Shown here: positions 1 through 10,925 of the stretch, piece after piece
How positions within the stretch are numbered: position 1 is the stretch's first letter
How the letters are laid out: each line of letters opens with the position of its first letter
Assembly (NCBI GenBank): GCA_021464415.1
Contig: CM038469.1
Location: 7,976,501-8,040,500 of the forward strand
Source of the DNA: Lonicera japonica
Taxonomy: Eukaryota; Streptophyta; Magnoliopsida; Dipsacales; Caprifoliaceae
Direction: 5' to 3'
Length of the DNA stretch: 64,000 nt
Made by a program: the position numbers and the translations under genes
Notes under the pieces: model-generated
The model's input: the letters and a program-made list of their open reading frames with translations, nothing else
What the model was told of the DNA's origin: nothing
Database searches by the model: none

Positions 1-145
1 CCTTTCTTGCTCAGGGCATGTTGAAAATATATTGTTCGCGTACTGTTTGCGTATGTTGAACAGTATATTTATGCCTTGAACATGCCCGGTTTTGAGCTCG
101 TCAATGAGGTCACCATAAATTAGAGATTTCAATCCTTGAAGATCC
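1..145 (-). pseudogene. GH1 copy A exon 5 remnant joined to gag
   Basis: On the minus strand the bases from about 112 down to 90 read as YGDLIDELK. This matches the GH1 exon 5 segment YSDLIDELK of copy B (31697-31770) at nearly every base. Further down, the GCAAACAGTACGC that ends exon 5 in copy B is also present. Between these two blocks lie about 40 extra bases containing a second copy of the ACCGGGCATGTT found in the adjacent gag. I infer this is the continuation of exon 5 after the LTR/gag insertion, with filler DNA at the joint. The remaining exons would lie left of the window. Confidence 0.5.
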
Positions 146-425
146 CATGAAATGATGGTATATGTTGTAACATGCCCGGTTTGAGAGTGAATGTTCCGGC
201 TTGACCCGTGGGAATGACAATGCAAGAATTTGAAGTACCTCGAGGAGGTTGAAGGTAATCTTGCATTGTGCGGACCGGACGATTGTGATCATTGTTCTCT
301 TCGGCATTTGACTCATTGTCCTCGTTATCCATCTCGGATGGAGGAGGTGATGGAGAAGGATACCTTGGTGGTGGTCGGCCTCTTGGTGGACTTATTCGAA
401 GATCAATGTACAAGTCCCCGAGCAT
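129..425 (-). pseudogene. Athila-type gag, N-terminal fragment
   Basis: This is a 98-codon open frame with an acidic, proline-rich start, followed by RTMQDYLQPPR, a stretch ending in FTLKPGML, and IPSFHG. The same order is seen in the gag of the 13 kb element in this window (RTLRELLLP ... GMIQLLPTYHGFESE), and it is typical of Athila-clade Ty3/gypsy gag proteins. The frame stops at TGA just after FHGIFKD, where the sequence leaves gag. The capsid body and zinc knuckle are absent, so no functional product is expected. Confidence 0.7.
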
Positions 426-567
426 AAGCCCGGGAAGGCGATCTTAAAAAAAATTGCCACCTATAAAAGAAGAAAATAATAAGCAAGAAAAACTTATTCA
501 CTAAGGGAAAAGAGATACTTACAAAGAGGATTTTTTATACAAAACCCGTAATCCGTCTTTCGCCGTA

Positions 568-585
568 TCCCCGGCAACGGCACCA
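568..585 (-). other. Primer-binding site complementary to tRNA-Asp
   Basis: The minus strand reads TGGTGCCGTTGCCGGGGA, starting six bases after the LTR end. The 3' end of plant tRNA-Asp predicts TGGCGCCGTTGCCGGGGA, so one position differs. A tRNA-Asp primer is common in the Athila group. It fixes the LTR as the 5' one and the element direction as minus. Confidence 0.75.
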
Positions 586-591
586 AAAACT

Positions 592-2545
592 TGACGTGGC
601 CGAAATACTTCCGCGCTTATGAAGCCAAGTGTAGGTTGTCAAGTTATAATACTTGGTAAGTCCAAGTGTCGAACCACAAGGATAATCAGAAAGACGATGA
701 AGCGATTATGAGTCCAAGGCTTTGTTTAAAGAGGTGGATTGGTTGATTTTAATTGTTGATTTTAAAATTATGCAATAAAAATTAAAGTGATGTATCAAAT
801 GATGAGAAAAGGCTAAGGCATTATAGAATTCATTTGCTTTGCAACATTATGTAGAAACAATCTCATTCAAAGTTCTCAATGCAATTCCTAAGTGTTAAGT
901 ATCTTACACTTTTCTAAGTAAAAGGATGTGAAGCAAAAGCAACCCATTCTCATATAAATGCCATATAAAGAAAGGGTGTAAGGAAAACTTAACACAAGTG
1001 TATCTCTCCTTTGTATCTTGTAATCAAAGGGTGTGAAGCAAGGCAACCCATTCCCATATAATGTTCAACCAAGATACAAATTTAAGATACACCAAAATAA
1101 AAGGCATAAATTTAAACTAGGCATTTGAGAACTCATTGTTAGTTTCCCCTAGGCAATTGTCTTGATTATGAAATTGGCCACTTAAAGAGTTAAGCACAAT
1201 AAATCATAACATTTTCTTTGCCTAAGATTGGGAGGTCTAGGTGGTGGATGAACCGTCCGGTATAAACATATTTGATAAATACAAATTGAATCCTTAGGGT
1301 GATTAGTGGAGTTGTTTATGACATAAACTTAAGAGATCCTCTTTGGCAACACTTTAACTAAGAAAATATTGAGTCTCAAAATCACATAAAGTGTAGAAAG
1401 CACTCAACATATCATTAAAGCATTCAAGGATTGGAATCTCAAATTTATGGTGTTTCCATGAATATCAAAAACTAATCATGCTTGGCAATGAAAAGTATCT
1501 CATTCATAGAAGGAATGGACATAGGCTAGTAAGAAATACACAAGTGTATCATCTCTTCATTAATGCTTGAGCACTAGGTATACAAGGCATACAAAGTCAA
1601 ATCATCTTATGAAGATTATCTTACTAGCTTATGGATGGTTGCTTAAATGGAGAAGATGAAGGATTCAACAAGTATTTAACAATACTAACAATGGAATGAG
1701 AAATGAACTTACATAATTAATGCATTGCAAACTTCATCTTTTAGCCTTAGCAAATAAATTTACTCCATAATAAATGTAGAGACAAGAATTATAGAAGTGT
1801 ATTCCATTTCTCTTCAATGAAGATAATAAATTACAAATTCTAGAGAGAGAGAGAGAGTGATAAAATTCAAGACAAGTAAAAATAAAACTATTAATAATGC
1901 AAGAGTCTAAGTATATAAGAGTCTCTACTCCCCTTCAATACAATAATGGAGACTATATATATAGATGGGTGTGTTGTCTCCCTCTCCTATCTCTACTAAA
2001 GATCAAAGAGAAACTATCCCCTTTGTCGATTGGAAAATAGCCGCTCTTGTATAAAATACAATATTCTAGGAGATAGTGATTTGTACTACTTTTTAGCCTC
2101 CAAGCTAGCTATCAAAATAGGGGAGGTGTCATACAAGACAAAGCAAGCCATCTAGATTAATTTTGGCTTGAGCTAGATGGATCCAAGTGATGGAAAAAAA
2201 TCCTTGATTGATCTAGCAAAAAGCTAGATAGATCCAACTCTTGTTGTCAACTCTTGATAGATCAAGGAATAAGCTTGATTGATCCAACTATTTGACTTTT
2301 CCTTGACTTTTTGCTTTAAAGGCCAAAAATTGTTCGGTTGATCATTCTTCTTGTACTCAATAAATTCCTCAAGATCTAAAGGCAATAAAATAAACACAAA
2401 AATGCCTTTCCAAGCAATGTTAAATACAAAATATGCTACGAGACTAATCGCGAGATAAATTAGCAAACCGAATAGTTTTAGAGAGTTAAACGCATCAAAC
2501 GACTCCGAAAAAGAGCATATTAATGACAATATTATGCGTTTATCA
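592..2545 (-). repeat. Athila-type LTR (5' LTR), 1954 bp
   Basis: The ends are TGATAAACGC at 2545 and ...CACGTCA at 592. Most of its length is collinear with the LTR at 15609-17362: shared blocks include the region around 650-700 (TTATAATACTTGGTAAG), repeated motifs around 900-1100, and the TG end. The parts near 1960-2330 differ from that LTR, so the two are from different elements or subfamilies. A (GA)n tract lies near 1843. No coding function is seen; the short ORF at 2224-2553 is a chance frame. Confidence 0.75.
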
Positions 2546-4001
2546 CTTGCCATCTGTTCATAGCAACAATTTCAAAAGATAAAATTAAACAAAAAGGGAA
2601 ACTGATAAAAAGAAATTTAATTTTTTCAAAGAAAATAATTAATAGTGATTCTAGGAACAAGCTCGATCAGGTCTTTACTCGGTATTATTCTGGACCATGA
2701 GATTGAAAATCTATAGGCACGTGGACTCATTTTCTTCACGAGCATAACATCATCCTGAAAGATTAATATTTTACACAAATTTTATTAATATATATGTTAT
2801 TCACTGCATCTAATTAAAAAGTTATTTGCAAATTAAATATATATGTATATATAAATTGCAATTATATATACCTTCCAGTAATCACAATGACAAATAGCTT
2901 CATGCCCCTTTTCTTTGTCCTTGACAAGACCTGCGAGTACATGTATACTGTTCAATCAACGTACAAGTTCAAAATTCAGCGAATAGTACAATGAAATGTT
3001 TTTAATTAATTATTTGATATTTTAAAAGGAAAAAAAATAATTAATAACATATATTTGTTGGATAATGATACTCTTTTAGTGATGGAAGAGTACGTGTTCC
3101 TCATAAATTTTTATATGAATTTAAAATTAATGCTTCCAACGACTGATTGTTTATATCTATTTTATATAAAGAGGGAACTCAATTCGGTTATTGATGCCCT
3201 GTCAGATTTTTGAATTTTATTTTTGTGGACTTATTATTTACAATTTTTTTTCTTACATATATTACAATATAAGCAATGGATTTCGAGCAAAGCAGGAGTA
3301 TAGAACTCTCAACTGCTACAAAATTACTATTTTCTAAACATTTTATAATATCATATTTATTTTCTAATGACATCTGAACACTAAAACATAGAGAAAAACG
3401 GAGAGACCTTTTTCCTGAGCAAAAGCATCCCATGTGCTCTTGCCTCTGCCATGTTCTTTTGAAGCACCTTCAATCTGAAAATCGAAGCACACATGACAAA
3501 AAATCAAGCAGTACAAATTCTCCCTCACACTCACATATTTATGTCTGTATCTATATGTGTATATATATGTATTATTAAACACACACATGGAGGATTTTTG
3601 TATGGTCTATTAAATTATTGAAATATCTTTCTTACATTACAAAAGAAACTAGAATGTTGCCGAATCCAAGATTCAAATCCATGACCTAATGTACGTCATG
3701 AACATGCATTTACCCAGTATAATATTATATACGCATGATGTGTTCTTGAGGTATTTCAAAACCCTATATTATATTATAAATTAATTACCAAACGTAATAT
3801 TATTTACGCACGCATGTATCATGAGTTAAAATGTATATAACATAAGGGGAGTCGTTCATGTACGAACTCAATTTGTTGAGGTCGCACGAATTCTCTCTTT
3901 CTCTGTGTGGCCCACACCAACTTTTCAGTTTGGCTCATCTCTTTCTTTGAGAAAAAAATCAAAAAAGTTAAAAATAAAAAATATTTCCCCTCTCTCTCTT
4001 A

Positions 4002-4845
4002 GACCTTCTGCAATCGATAAGCTAAAATGGTAATCAAATTTAGCCATTTACCAAGTGTCTCTCCGCAGCGCATAGGGGAAAAAACAAAAAAAAAAAAAAC
4101 CTCACGATGGAGTGTCCATCGTGCCAGCCATGTCATCCTCCTCTCACAACATTCTGAATGTCGTGAGGTCTCCCACCTCCAACGGCACACTCCAACGGCT
4201 ATAATGGAGTAAACGGTCCAAATTTTCCCCTATTTAAACATTTGCCCCACATTCTCTACCATATCACTCTTTCTATTTTTCTCTCATACATATCCACTCA
4301 TCAAATTTATAAAATTTTCAACAAATTTCGAGCATCCTCATCAAAGTAATTTTGCAAAAATTTAAGGTACAATTATCTTATTCTTTTTATTAAATTAATT
4401 ATTTGTTTAATATTATTGTTTATTTGTTTAAATATTTTTGTCTATCATTAATTTGTTTTGGTCAATTTAAGATTTTAATATTATTATTTTATGTCAGTTA
4501 AGCATTTTGTATATAATATGAAAAGTTCCTTAACACGTATAATGAAAAAAATGAAGTAAAAAAATTATTTTTAACATTTCATTCTTTGTTTTTGTATTTG
4601 AATTTATTTTTCTTTTACAAAAAAAGTAATTTTACTCTTTCGAAATGTTAAATAATAAAAAAATATTTAGGCACTGGATAAGAAAAAAATTTACATTATA
4701 AGTAAAATTAATTTATTGACCCTTAATATTATCTTGGCCTTAAATTTTTGTCAATAGCTGTGATAGCATTTCCTATCAATAATCAATAATTCTCTTCAAA
4801 AATTACCTTAAAATAATAAAAATTATATTATTTATTCTCAGCATA
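4002..4845. other. Harbinger left end: subterminal palindromes and PMD gene upstream region
   Basis: After the TIR come two perfect or near-perfect palindromes. One is at 4104-4122 (ACGATGGA-GTG-TCCATCGT) and one at 4143-4167 (CTCACAACATT-CTG-AATGTCGTGAG). Position 4230-4850 is AT-rich with TATTTAAA near 4231, a possible TATA box for the PMD gene. The overlapping short ORFs here are low complexity and are not genes. Confidence 0.5.
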
Positions 4846-6965
4846 ATGAAAAAAATCCAAAGATTTTTCGGGAGAGCTAGTATATCGAGTCCTCCCGATG
4901 AAGGTGGGTCTGGTACATCTGCTGCAACGCCTACTACATCTGCTGCTAGGCCTAGTTCTGCACGTCGGAGATCAACCGAACGTCGTGCTCAGCCTGAAAA
5001 TTACGAAACTCCTACTACCCAGCCATCAAGTTCATCGTCCCCCTTTGCTAATTATAGAAGGGTTGTTGATAATAGAAAACATATTTCGAGAATGAAGAGA
5101 ACAACTGAAGGTAGTTTATTCTACATAAGGTCAACTTGGCACCAAGCAAGTGGAATATATAAAAGGCTATCACGAGATCCAGATGTAGAAATATTGCTTG
5201 ATAATTCTGGATTGTGTAATTTATTTAAACGACAAATGCCAAATTCTGATCGTACTGTAGTTGAAGCGTGTTGTCGACGTTGGTGGGACACCACCCATAC
5301 ATTTCACCTGCCTACATGCGAGTTAGGTTTCACACCACTTGATTTCACCATGTTAACAGGTACACATATCAACTTTGTATACATACATATAACACAAATT
5401 TTATATGTAGAAAAATAAATATAATTTATATTTATTTTTTAATTTAATAAATTTAATTAAATATATTGTAATTTCTATTTTTAATAGGAATTCCCATTGG
5501 GGGTGACAAATTACCACTTCCTCAAGTGCATGAGGATTCGACATTAACGGCTGAAAATGGGATACTAGCTACTTATTTTCCATATTTTTTAGATGAAATA
5601 GATTCCGGAGCAGTAAAAGGTTCTTTTATCGCCGCATATCTTGGAAGTGACGATATAATTGAAGCTATTGGGGCAGATGGTGTAGCTAGATTATTCATAT
5701 TCTATATTTTAGGGTATGTATTTTTTCCCAACGGTAATAGTAGCTGCCCAATATTTTGGGCAAACTATGTCATCGATATCAAAAATATTAGCCGCTACGA
5801 CTGGGGATCAGCTATTTTGGCCAGAATGTATTCAGGCCTTGATGTTGCATCTCGAAGGTTAATTAAAAGCTTAAATTTCTTTTGGCAGCCAATTGAGGTA
5901 CATATTTCGTTTTAAATGTGATTTATGTCCATCAATTTTTTATTACTATATTTCTATTTGCATTAAGTAATTTTAATAATTTTTTTTAATAAAATGCAGT
6001 TCTTTTTTTATGAGTACATGGCAACTCAATGTCCGCGGTTTATAACCGGAGCACCTCTACTTTGGCCTAGAATTCATCGATGGAGTTTGGAAAATGTTGA
6101 GACTGCAAAAAATTCAGTCAGGTTTAATCTCGATATTGCGGACCAACAACTGGAGATGCGTTCAATGCAATCAATTATTTGGCAACCCTACACAAATGAT
6201 TTGGCAATGCAATTTCCGATACAACAAAATTCATTACACCTTTCACGATGCAGGTATTTGTTACTGGATCCCCAACTCGGAGGACAATGGTATTTGGGCG
6301 AACGGTGCTACCGACAAATTTTTAGAGGAATTGCGATTCCTAACGATCCTCCGGTTAAAATGACAAAGATCCCTCGAGATGTTTTTAATCATTATGCCCA
6401 ATATGGTTGGGATCCATGTAATATGTTCCTTGCTGAAGCGACGAAAGAACTTTATGAAGAGTATTGGACATATGTTTCTGGCGGACCATCATTACCACCA
6501 ATCGGTAGAGGGGTTAATGTTGACATTGTTGGATATGCGGCATTGGTAGGGCGTGATGTTGAAATGCCATGTACGCCACAAGAGGTGGTAGGAGGGGTTT
6601 ATAACAGTCAAGGTGGTTCTTCCTCATCACAACCGTTTGCTTCGCAACCGGTTTTTCCTGATTGGAGTTATAGCATTTGTACTTCAAATTGTGAAACAAT
6701 TGAACTATCTTTGCCACGAGATAAACCTTCAATAGAGGTCCCTCCAGCTATGACGCAGTCGCGTGCTACATGGCGAAATCTTTACATAGATGCAATGAAT
6801 TGTACAAACCAATTAAAACATCAATTACTCATGCATTCAAGTGAAATGGCACAACAATTGAAGGAAAAAGATCGTCAAATAAGGGAAAAAGATGCCGAGA
6901 TAGAACGGTTGCGTGAGGAGCACTCCCAATCATATTCACAATGGCCTGGCCTTGAAGATAATTAG
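4846..6965 (+). CDS. Plant mobile domain (PMD) protein inside Harbinger element
   Basis: There are three exons: 4846-5359, 5488-5897 and 6000-6965, with GT..AG introns. The phases add up exactly, giving 629 codons with no stop. Residues 1-70 are a Ser/Thr/Pro/Arg-rich leader. From about residue 85 the text follows the plant mobile domain (aminotransferase-like) pattern, including RWWDTTHTFHLP, ELGFTPLDFTMLTG and IPIGG. The last ~40 residues (QLKEKDRQIREKDAEIERLR) are a strong coiled coil. Cellular PMD proteins (MAIN, MAIL1 in Arabidopsis) are nuclear and take part in gene and transposon silencing. PMD genes are also known inside Mutator-like and LTR elements. Here the gene lies between the Harbinger TIRs, ~700 bp upstream of the transposase and in the same direction. 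Its role in transposition is unknown; carriage as captured host DNA is the alternative. Confidence 0.8.
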
Positions 6966-7665
6966 TTATATTATGTAATTTAATTACGTCATTGTATTGT
7001 TTGCTTCTGAAATTTAGTGTTATGATTTGTTGATTAATTGTTCGGACCAGTTATCTTTTATGTCAAATATTGCAGGTTAATAAGATAATATAAATATATA
7101 TATATATATATATTATCTTTTAAAATAAATTGTTTAAACAAAGGAGGGTGAAAAACAAAAAGTATTAAAAACATTAAGGTCAAAAATTTTATTATATGTA
7201 GACAAATGGTACTGGGGCAAAAAGTATAAACTATTAAAAATTCTAGGGTCCAAAATAAAAAATTAAACAAAGCAGGATGAAAAAGTCCAAGTATTAATAA
7301 AGAAAGGTGTAATGTCAGGTTGCCAAAACTATTTTGTCTGCATACGTAGATGGGCAGACAGTGGTCCAATCATACTGTAATTTGCTGTGGTGTAGATTTT
7401 GGATAGATTTTAATACTGTCAGGCTAGCAAAATTAAAATTTTTCTCTTGCTCTTTTATCTTTTTGCGTAAAGATAAAGAACCGAATATTGTCAGGCTGCC
7501 AAAATATTTTTATTGACTTGTTTTGTCCACGCCACCTACAATGAATTCTATAGATCATCTTCTATAAATCATACAATTTTTTCAAATGATATTCTTCAAC
7601 CCAATATCTTCGTTTATCTTTTCAAATAGCATTATTTTCTTATAAAATATTACTATAAATAAATT
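6966..7665 (+). promoter_or_regulatory. Transposase upstream region with three repeated motifs
   Basis: A 16-base motif TGTCAGG(C/T)T(A/G)(C/G)CAAAA occurs three times in the same direction: at 7313-7328, 7417-7432 and 7489-7504. TCTATAAATCAT near 7560 could be the TATA box, about 100 bases before the transposase ATG. An (AT)n tract lies at about 7095-7111. No gene is seen; the minus-strand ORF at 7058-7369 is a chance frame. Confidence 0.45.
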
Positions 7666-8979
7666 ATGTCTACTTCTAGTTCAAGAGGTTTTTATGGACA
7701 AGATACAGTAGATGAAGAAATAATTTTGTTATCTCAACAAATGGCAAACTTAAATGAAGATGATGATGATGATGAAGCTGTTGCATATAATGAAATGAGG
7801 AGGCAAAATGCTATATCTAATATTAATACTTTGGAAACAACTGAAGTATCTATAAAAAGATATAAAATTCGAGAAAGACAGGCCGCTCATTCAAGGCTTT
7901 GGAAAGAGTATTTTGCTAAAAATCCAGTTTATCCTGATACAGATTTTTGGCGCAGATTTCGAATGCGACGGCCATTCTTCAACTGCATTCTTGAAGCCGT
8001 ATCGAATTATGATTATTATTTTGTTCAAAAACCTGACGGTTTAGGCCGTCTCGGTTTATCCCCTCACCAAAAAATTATTGCAGCACTTTGACATATGTGT
8101 TATGGGGCATGCGCCGATATATGGGGAGAATACCTTGCAATAGGTGAGTCGACTTCGATAGTATCATTAAAACGTTTTTGTAATGCTATTATTAATGTAT
8201 TTGGCAGTGAGTACCTGAGAGCGCCTACAACAACAGATGTGCAGCGTCTTTCAACTAAAAATTCAGCTCGTGGATTTCCTGGAATGCTTGGAAGTATTGA
8301 TTGCATGCATTGGATGTGGAAGAATTGCCCAGTTGCGTGGCAAGGATCATATCGTGGTCATAAGCACACACCAACAATAATAGTAGAAGCTGTTGCCTCA
8401 TACGACACTTGGATATGGAATTCATATTTCGGTATGCCAGGTGCGAATAACGATCTTAACGTTTTGGCGAGATCAAATGTTTTCGAAGATCTATTACATG
8501 GTAGATCTCCACCCGTCAACTATGAAATAAACGGCAATGTATATAGTATGGGATATTATTTGGCAGACGGTATATACCCGAGCTATGCTACTATTGTCAA
8601 AAGTATGAAAAGGCCTAATTCTGAGAAAGAGAAAGTATTTTCAGCCACACAAGAGAGTGTTAGAAAGGACGTATTCGGAATTTTACAAGCCCGATTCGCT
8701 ATAATAAGGCAACCCGGTAGATTATGGAACGAAGCAGCGCTAAGCAACATAATGCAAGCATGTATAATATTGCACAACATGATTATAGATGATGAAAGGA
8801 GAATAGATTGGGAATGTGAGTACGATCAAATTGAAGAACTTCCACCCTTACAGCGAGATCCTACGGTAGTCTTTAATAATTACATGCATCATCGTAATGA
8901 GATGACTAATTCTAACACGCACAATCGTTTGCGTGCAGATTTAGTAAAACACATATGGGAAATTCATTCTGAATCGTAG
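7666..8979 (+). pseudogene. PIF/Harbinger DDE transposase, one in-frame stop
   Basis: A single reading frame of 438 codons starts at ATG 7666. A TGA at 8089-8091 interrupts it. The N-terminal part is acidic (EDDDDDE) and is followed by a basic helical region with WRRFRMRRPFFNCI. After the stop comes the DDE nuclease: GMLGSIDCMHWMWKNCP with the first Asp, LADGIYPSYATIVKSM with the second, and VFGILQARFAII near the glutamate in QESVRKD. Transposases of this family cut at the TIRs and insert at TWA sites, matching the TTA duplications here. The stop falls where the family usually has an Arg before a hydrophobic stretch, so CGA to TGA is the likely change. Everything else looks complete. Confidence 0.88.
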
Positions 8980-9556
8980 TTTTGTGTGTTTCTTAGATCT
9001 AGTGTGTTTTTACAACTTCTTTTATTTATTCCCCTGTATTTTATATTTAAAAAATGTATTTTCTATCGTATTTGAATGTTTTCTCTTTGTTATTATGTGA
9101 GTTAATCATATTTTAATGTATTGTATTTCTGATAATGTGAGTTAATAATATTTTAATGTACTGTTTTTCGTTTAAAATGTGAGTTAATCATATCAAAATG
9201 TTTAGAAAATTATTTTAAATGGTTAATGCTTTTAATGGATTTTTATTGATGATATGTAAAAAAAATAGTATTGTAAATTATTATAATTTTATCAGCTTTA
9301 ATATACTCCTAGATTTTATAAAAATTACTTTTTATCTTCTTTGATATTTGTCAGAGATTTTCTTGTCCTTTTGAATTTTGTAAACACCTCGGGAGATGTA
9401 CATATCTTTTTACAGATTTTCCTTAGATTTTCTTATCCCATTAGATTTCTTATCCTCTTATAAATGCTAAGATATTTCATTCTATAAATAAAGAGGACAT
9501 TCACTGACTTATTCACACAATTGTCCATCTTGTTAGGTGAAAAATAAGTAATTAGT
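8980..9556 (+). promoter_or_regulatory. AT-rich spacer with possible promoter of the 9557 ORF
   Basis: About 500 AT-rich bases follow the transposase, with a loosely repeated GTGAGTTAATCATATT phrase near 9097, 9137 and 9179. TCTATAAATAAAGAGG near 9481 resembles a plant TATA box about 75 bases before the next ATG. Nothing coding is seen. Confidence 0.35.
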
Positions 9557-9853
9557 ATGGATGAGGAAATAGAAGAAAAATGGAGAGAAATAATAGCAAC
9601 TTATGAAGATGGTGGTAGAATAAGCCCACATATATTTGCAACAAAAACCCTTTGGAAGACACATCTATCTCGCTGGGTTAAAAAAAAACTAAAACTGTAT
9701 AGAGGAGGAGAGTGGCCAGACAAACATTTCTGGCAGTATGTCCTAACAGAGTTATTCTCAACTTTGTTGGAAAATCCAGAATTCGATCATAGGTATCGAT
9801 TACTACCTTCTTTAGCCGCTCGGACATCAATTTTTGTACTTCTACAACAATGA
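9557..9853 (+). CDS. Unknown small ORF in Harbinger element
   Basis: 98 codons from ATG 9557, with a TATA-like box upstream. The protein begins MDEEIEEKWREIIATYEDGG and contains a basic patch around WVKKKLKLYR and an aromatic segment FWQYVLTELF. I do not recognise the family. The same frame continues past two stops (9851 and 9860) with RRVAEHQARLRRINPG up to about 9966, so a longer protein may once have existed. Its 3' end meets the convergent Myb/SANT-like ORF. It could be a third element gene, or remnant coding DNA. Confidence 0.4.
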   Translation: MDEEIEEKWREIIATYEDGGRISPHIFATKTLWKTHLSRWVKKKLKLYRGGEWPDKHFWQYVLTELFSTLLENPEFDHRYRLLPSLAARTSIFVLLQQ

Positions 9854-9914
9854 GCCGAATAATGTAGAAGGGTCGCAGAACACCAGGCTCGACTGAGGCG
9901 TATAAATCCAGGTT

Positions 9915-10925
9915 TAGTATTTAATGAGGATATTTGCCCTCGAGATTGGGAAGACCACGTTTAGTATTGATTGCCCAGATAGTTTTGCTCTGATTGTTGG
10001 CGTCTTCGATTTAGAAATTCTTGAAGACGGTAATGCATTTTCTTCAGCTAGTTCTACTTCTCTGTTTCGTCTTGCCTCCTTACAGATATTTCTTTGTCTT
10101 TCTTCTTCTCGAAAATTTTCTAAGTGAGACATATGAAGACGCATTTCTTCATTAGCTTTTGCATTCAATGCAACATTTTCTTCGTACATTTTATTAAATG
10201 CTTATGATCTCTCTAATTCAGCCCTTTCAGAAGCTAATAATTTAGCTTTTCCCTTTCTTTTTTTGTCTAACTTTGCTGCATTTCTTCCTATTGATCGGTT
10301 TGCGTCAGGGCCTTCAATGGTAATCGGGGAAGAATCGTCTCCTATGTTAATCGAAGAACCAATGCTATCTTCAGATGGACCATAGCGGGAGTGTTGACTG
10401 TTTGAAGATGTTGTTTTCAAATTAAATTTTTGGTGCTCTTTCAAAATTTGATAACAATGATCGAAATTAAAAGCTTTACCATTTTCTAAATGGTATGCTC
10501 TTTGAGCTTCCCGAACCTGTATTAAATAAATTCAAAATTAAATAATAAGTACAATGATATAAAAATTAATAAAACATATATATTGAAGATAAATTATAAA
10601 TATCAATTAAAATATAAAACATAAAATAGAAAATTACCCAATCCATTTCGTTTGTTCCGCTGCCAGCATTATTCATTGCATGCGATAATTTTGAAATATA
10701 TATTCCAATAGCTTTAGTAATAACGGAAAATCGCGATTGAAGAGAGGATTGTGTCCTTCGATGTAAAACTTCGGGTTCTTCATGGTATTTGACAGTAATA
10801 ACTTGCCACAAGCTATCCAAAGATTGATTAGTACCTTGAATTGGATCAACACTTACACTAAGATAAGCACGACATAAAGCTTCATCTTCAAAAACTTGAA
10901 TATTTGTTCCTCGATTTTTATACAT
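9915..10925 (-). pseudogene. Harbinger ORF1, Myb/SANT-like with NAM-associated C-terminus
   Basis: Exon 1 is 10925-10638 (288 bp, phase 0) and exon 2 starts at 10516 after an AG acceptor. Exon 1 has FEDEALCRAYLSVSVDP and a short trihelix-like segment (SLDSLWQVITVKYHEE). Exon 2 holds FDHCYQILKEHQKF, then SIGRNAAKLDKKRKGKAK, typical of the NAM-associated region in these proteins. An in-frame TAA at 10202-10204 interrupts the frame, which then continues with a charged helical tail to about 9915. In Harbinger elements this protein helps bring the transposase to the nucleus and to the element ends. It runs opposite to the transposase. Confidence 0.75.

Larger units (their letters stand above)
142..2545 (-). 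mobile_element. Truncated Athila-clade element: 5' LTR, PBS and start of gag
   Basis: Read on the minus strand the order is LTR (2545 to 592), tRNA-Asp-type primer site (585 to 568), untranslated leader, then the first ~95 codons of gag (425 to about 142). There the sequence stops and runs into GH1 exon 5. No other internal sequence and no 3' LTR follow. The LTR starts with TG 8 bases inside GH1 exon 5; the 5 bases outside it are CTTGC on the plus strand. The matching duplicate on the other side is lost with the truncation. The clade call rests on the gag type and the PBS. Confidence 0.75.

Noticed and set aside
2224..2553. 109-codon minus-strand ORF with hydrophobic stretches
   Set aside because: It lies across the LTR end and GH1 exon 5 border, so it is a chance frame.
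4846..6965. PMD gene as an independent host gene outside any transposon
   Set aside because: It lies within the TIR and TTA-bounded Harbinger element, between its left end and its transposase.
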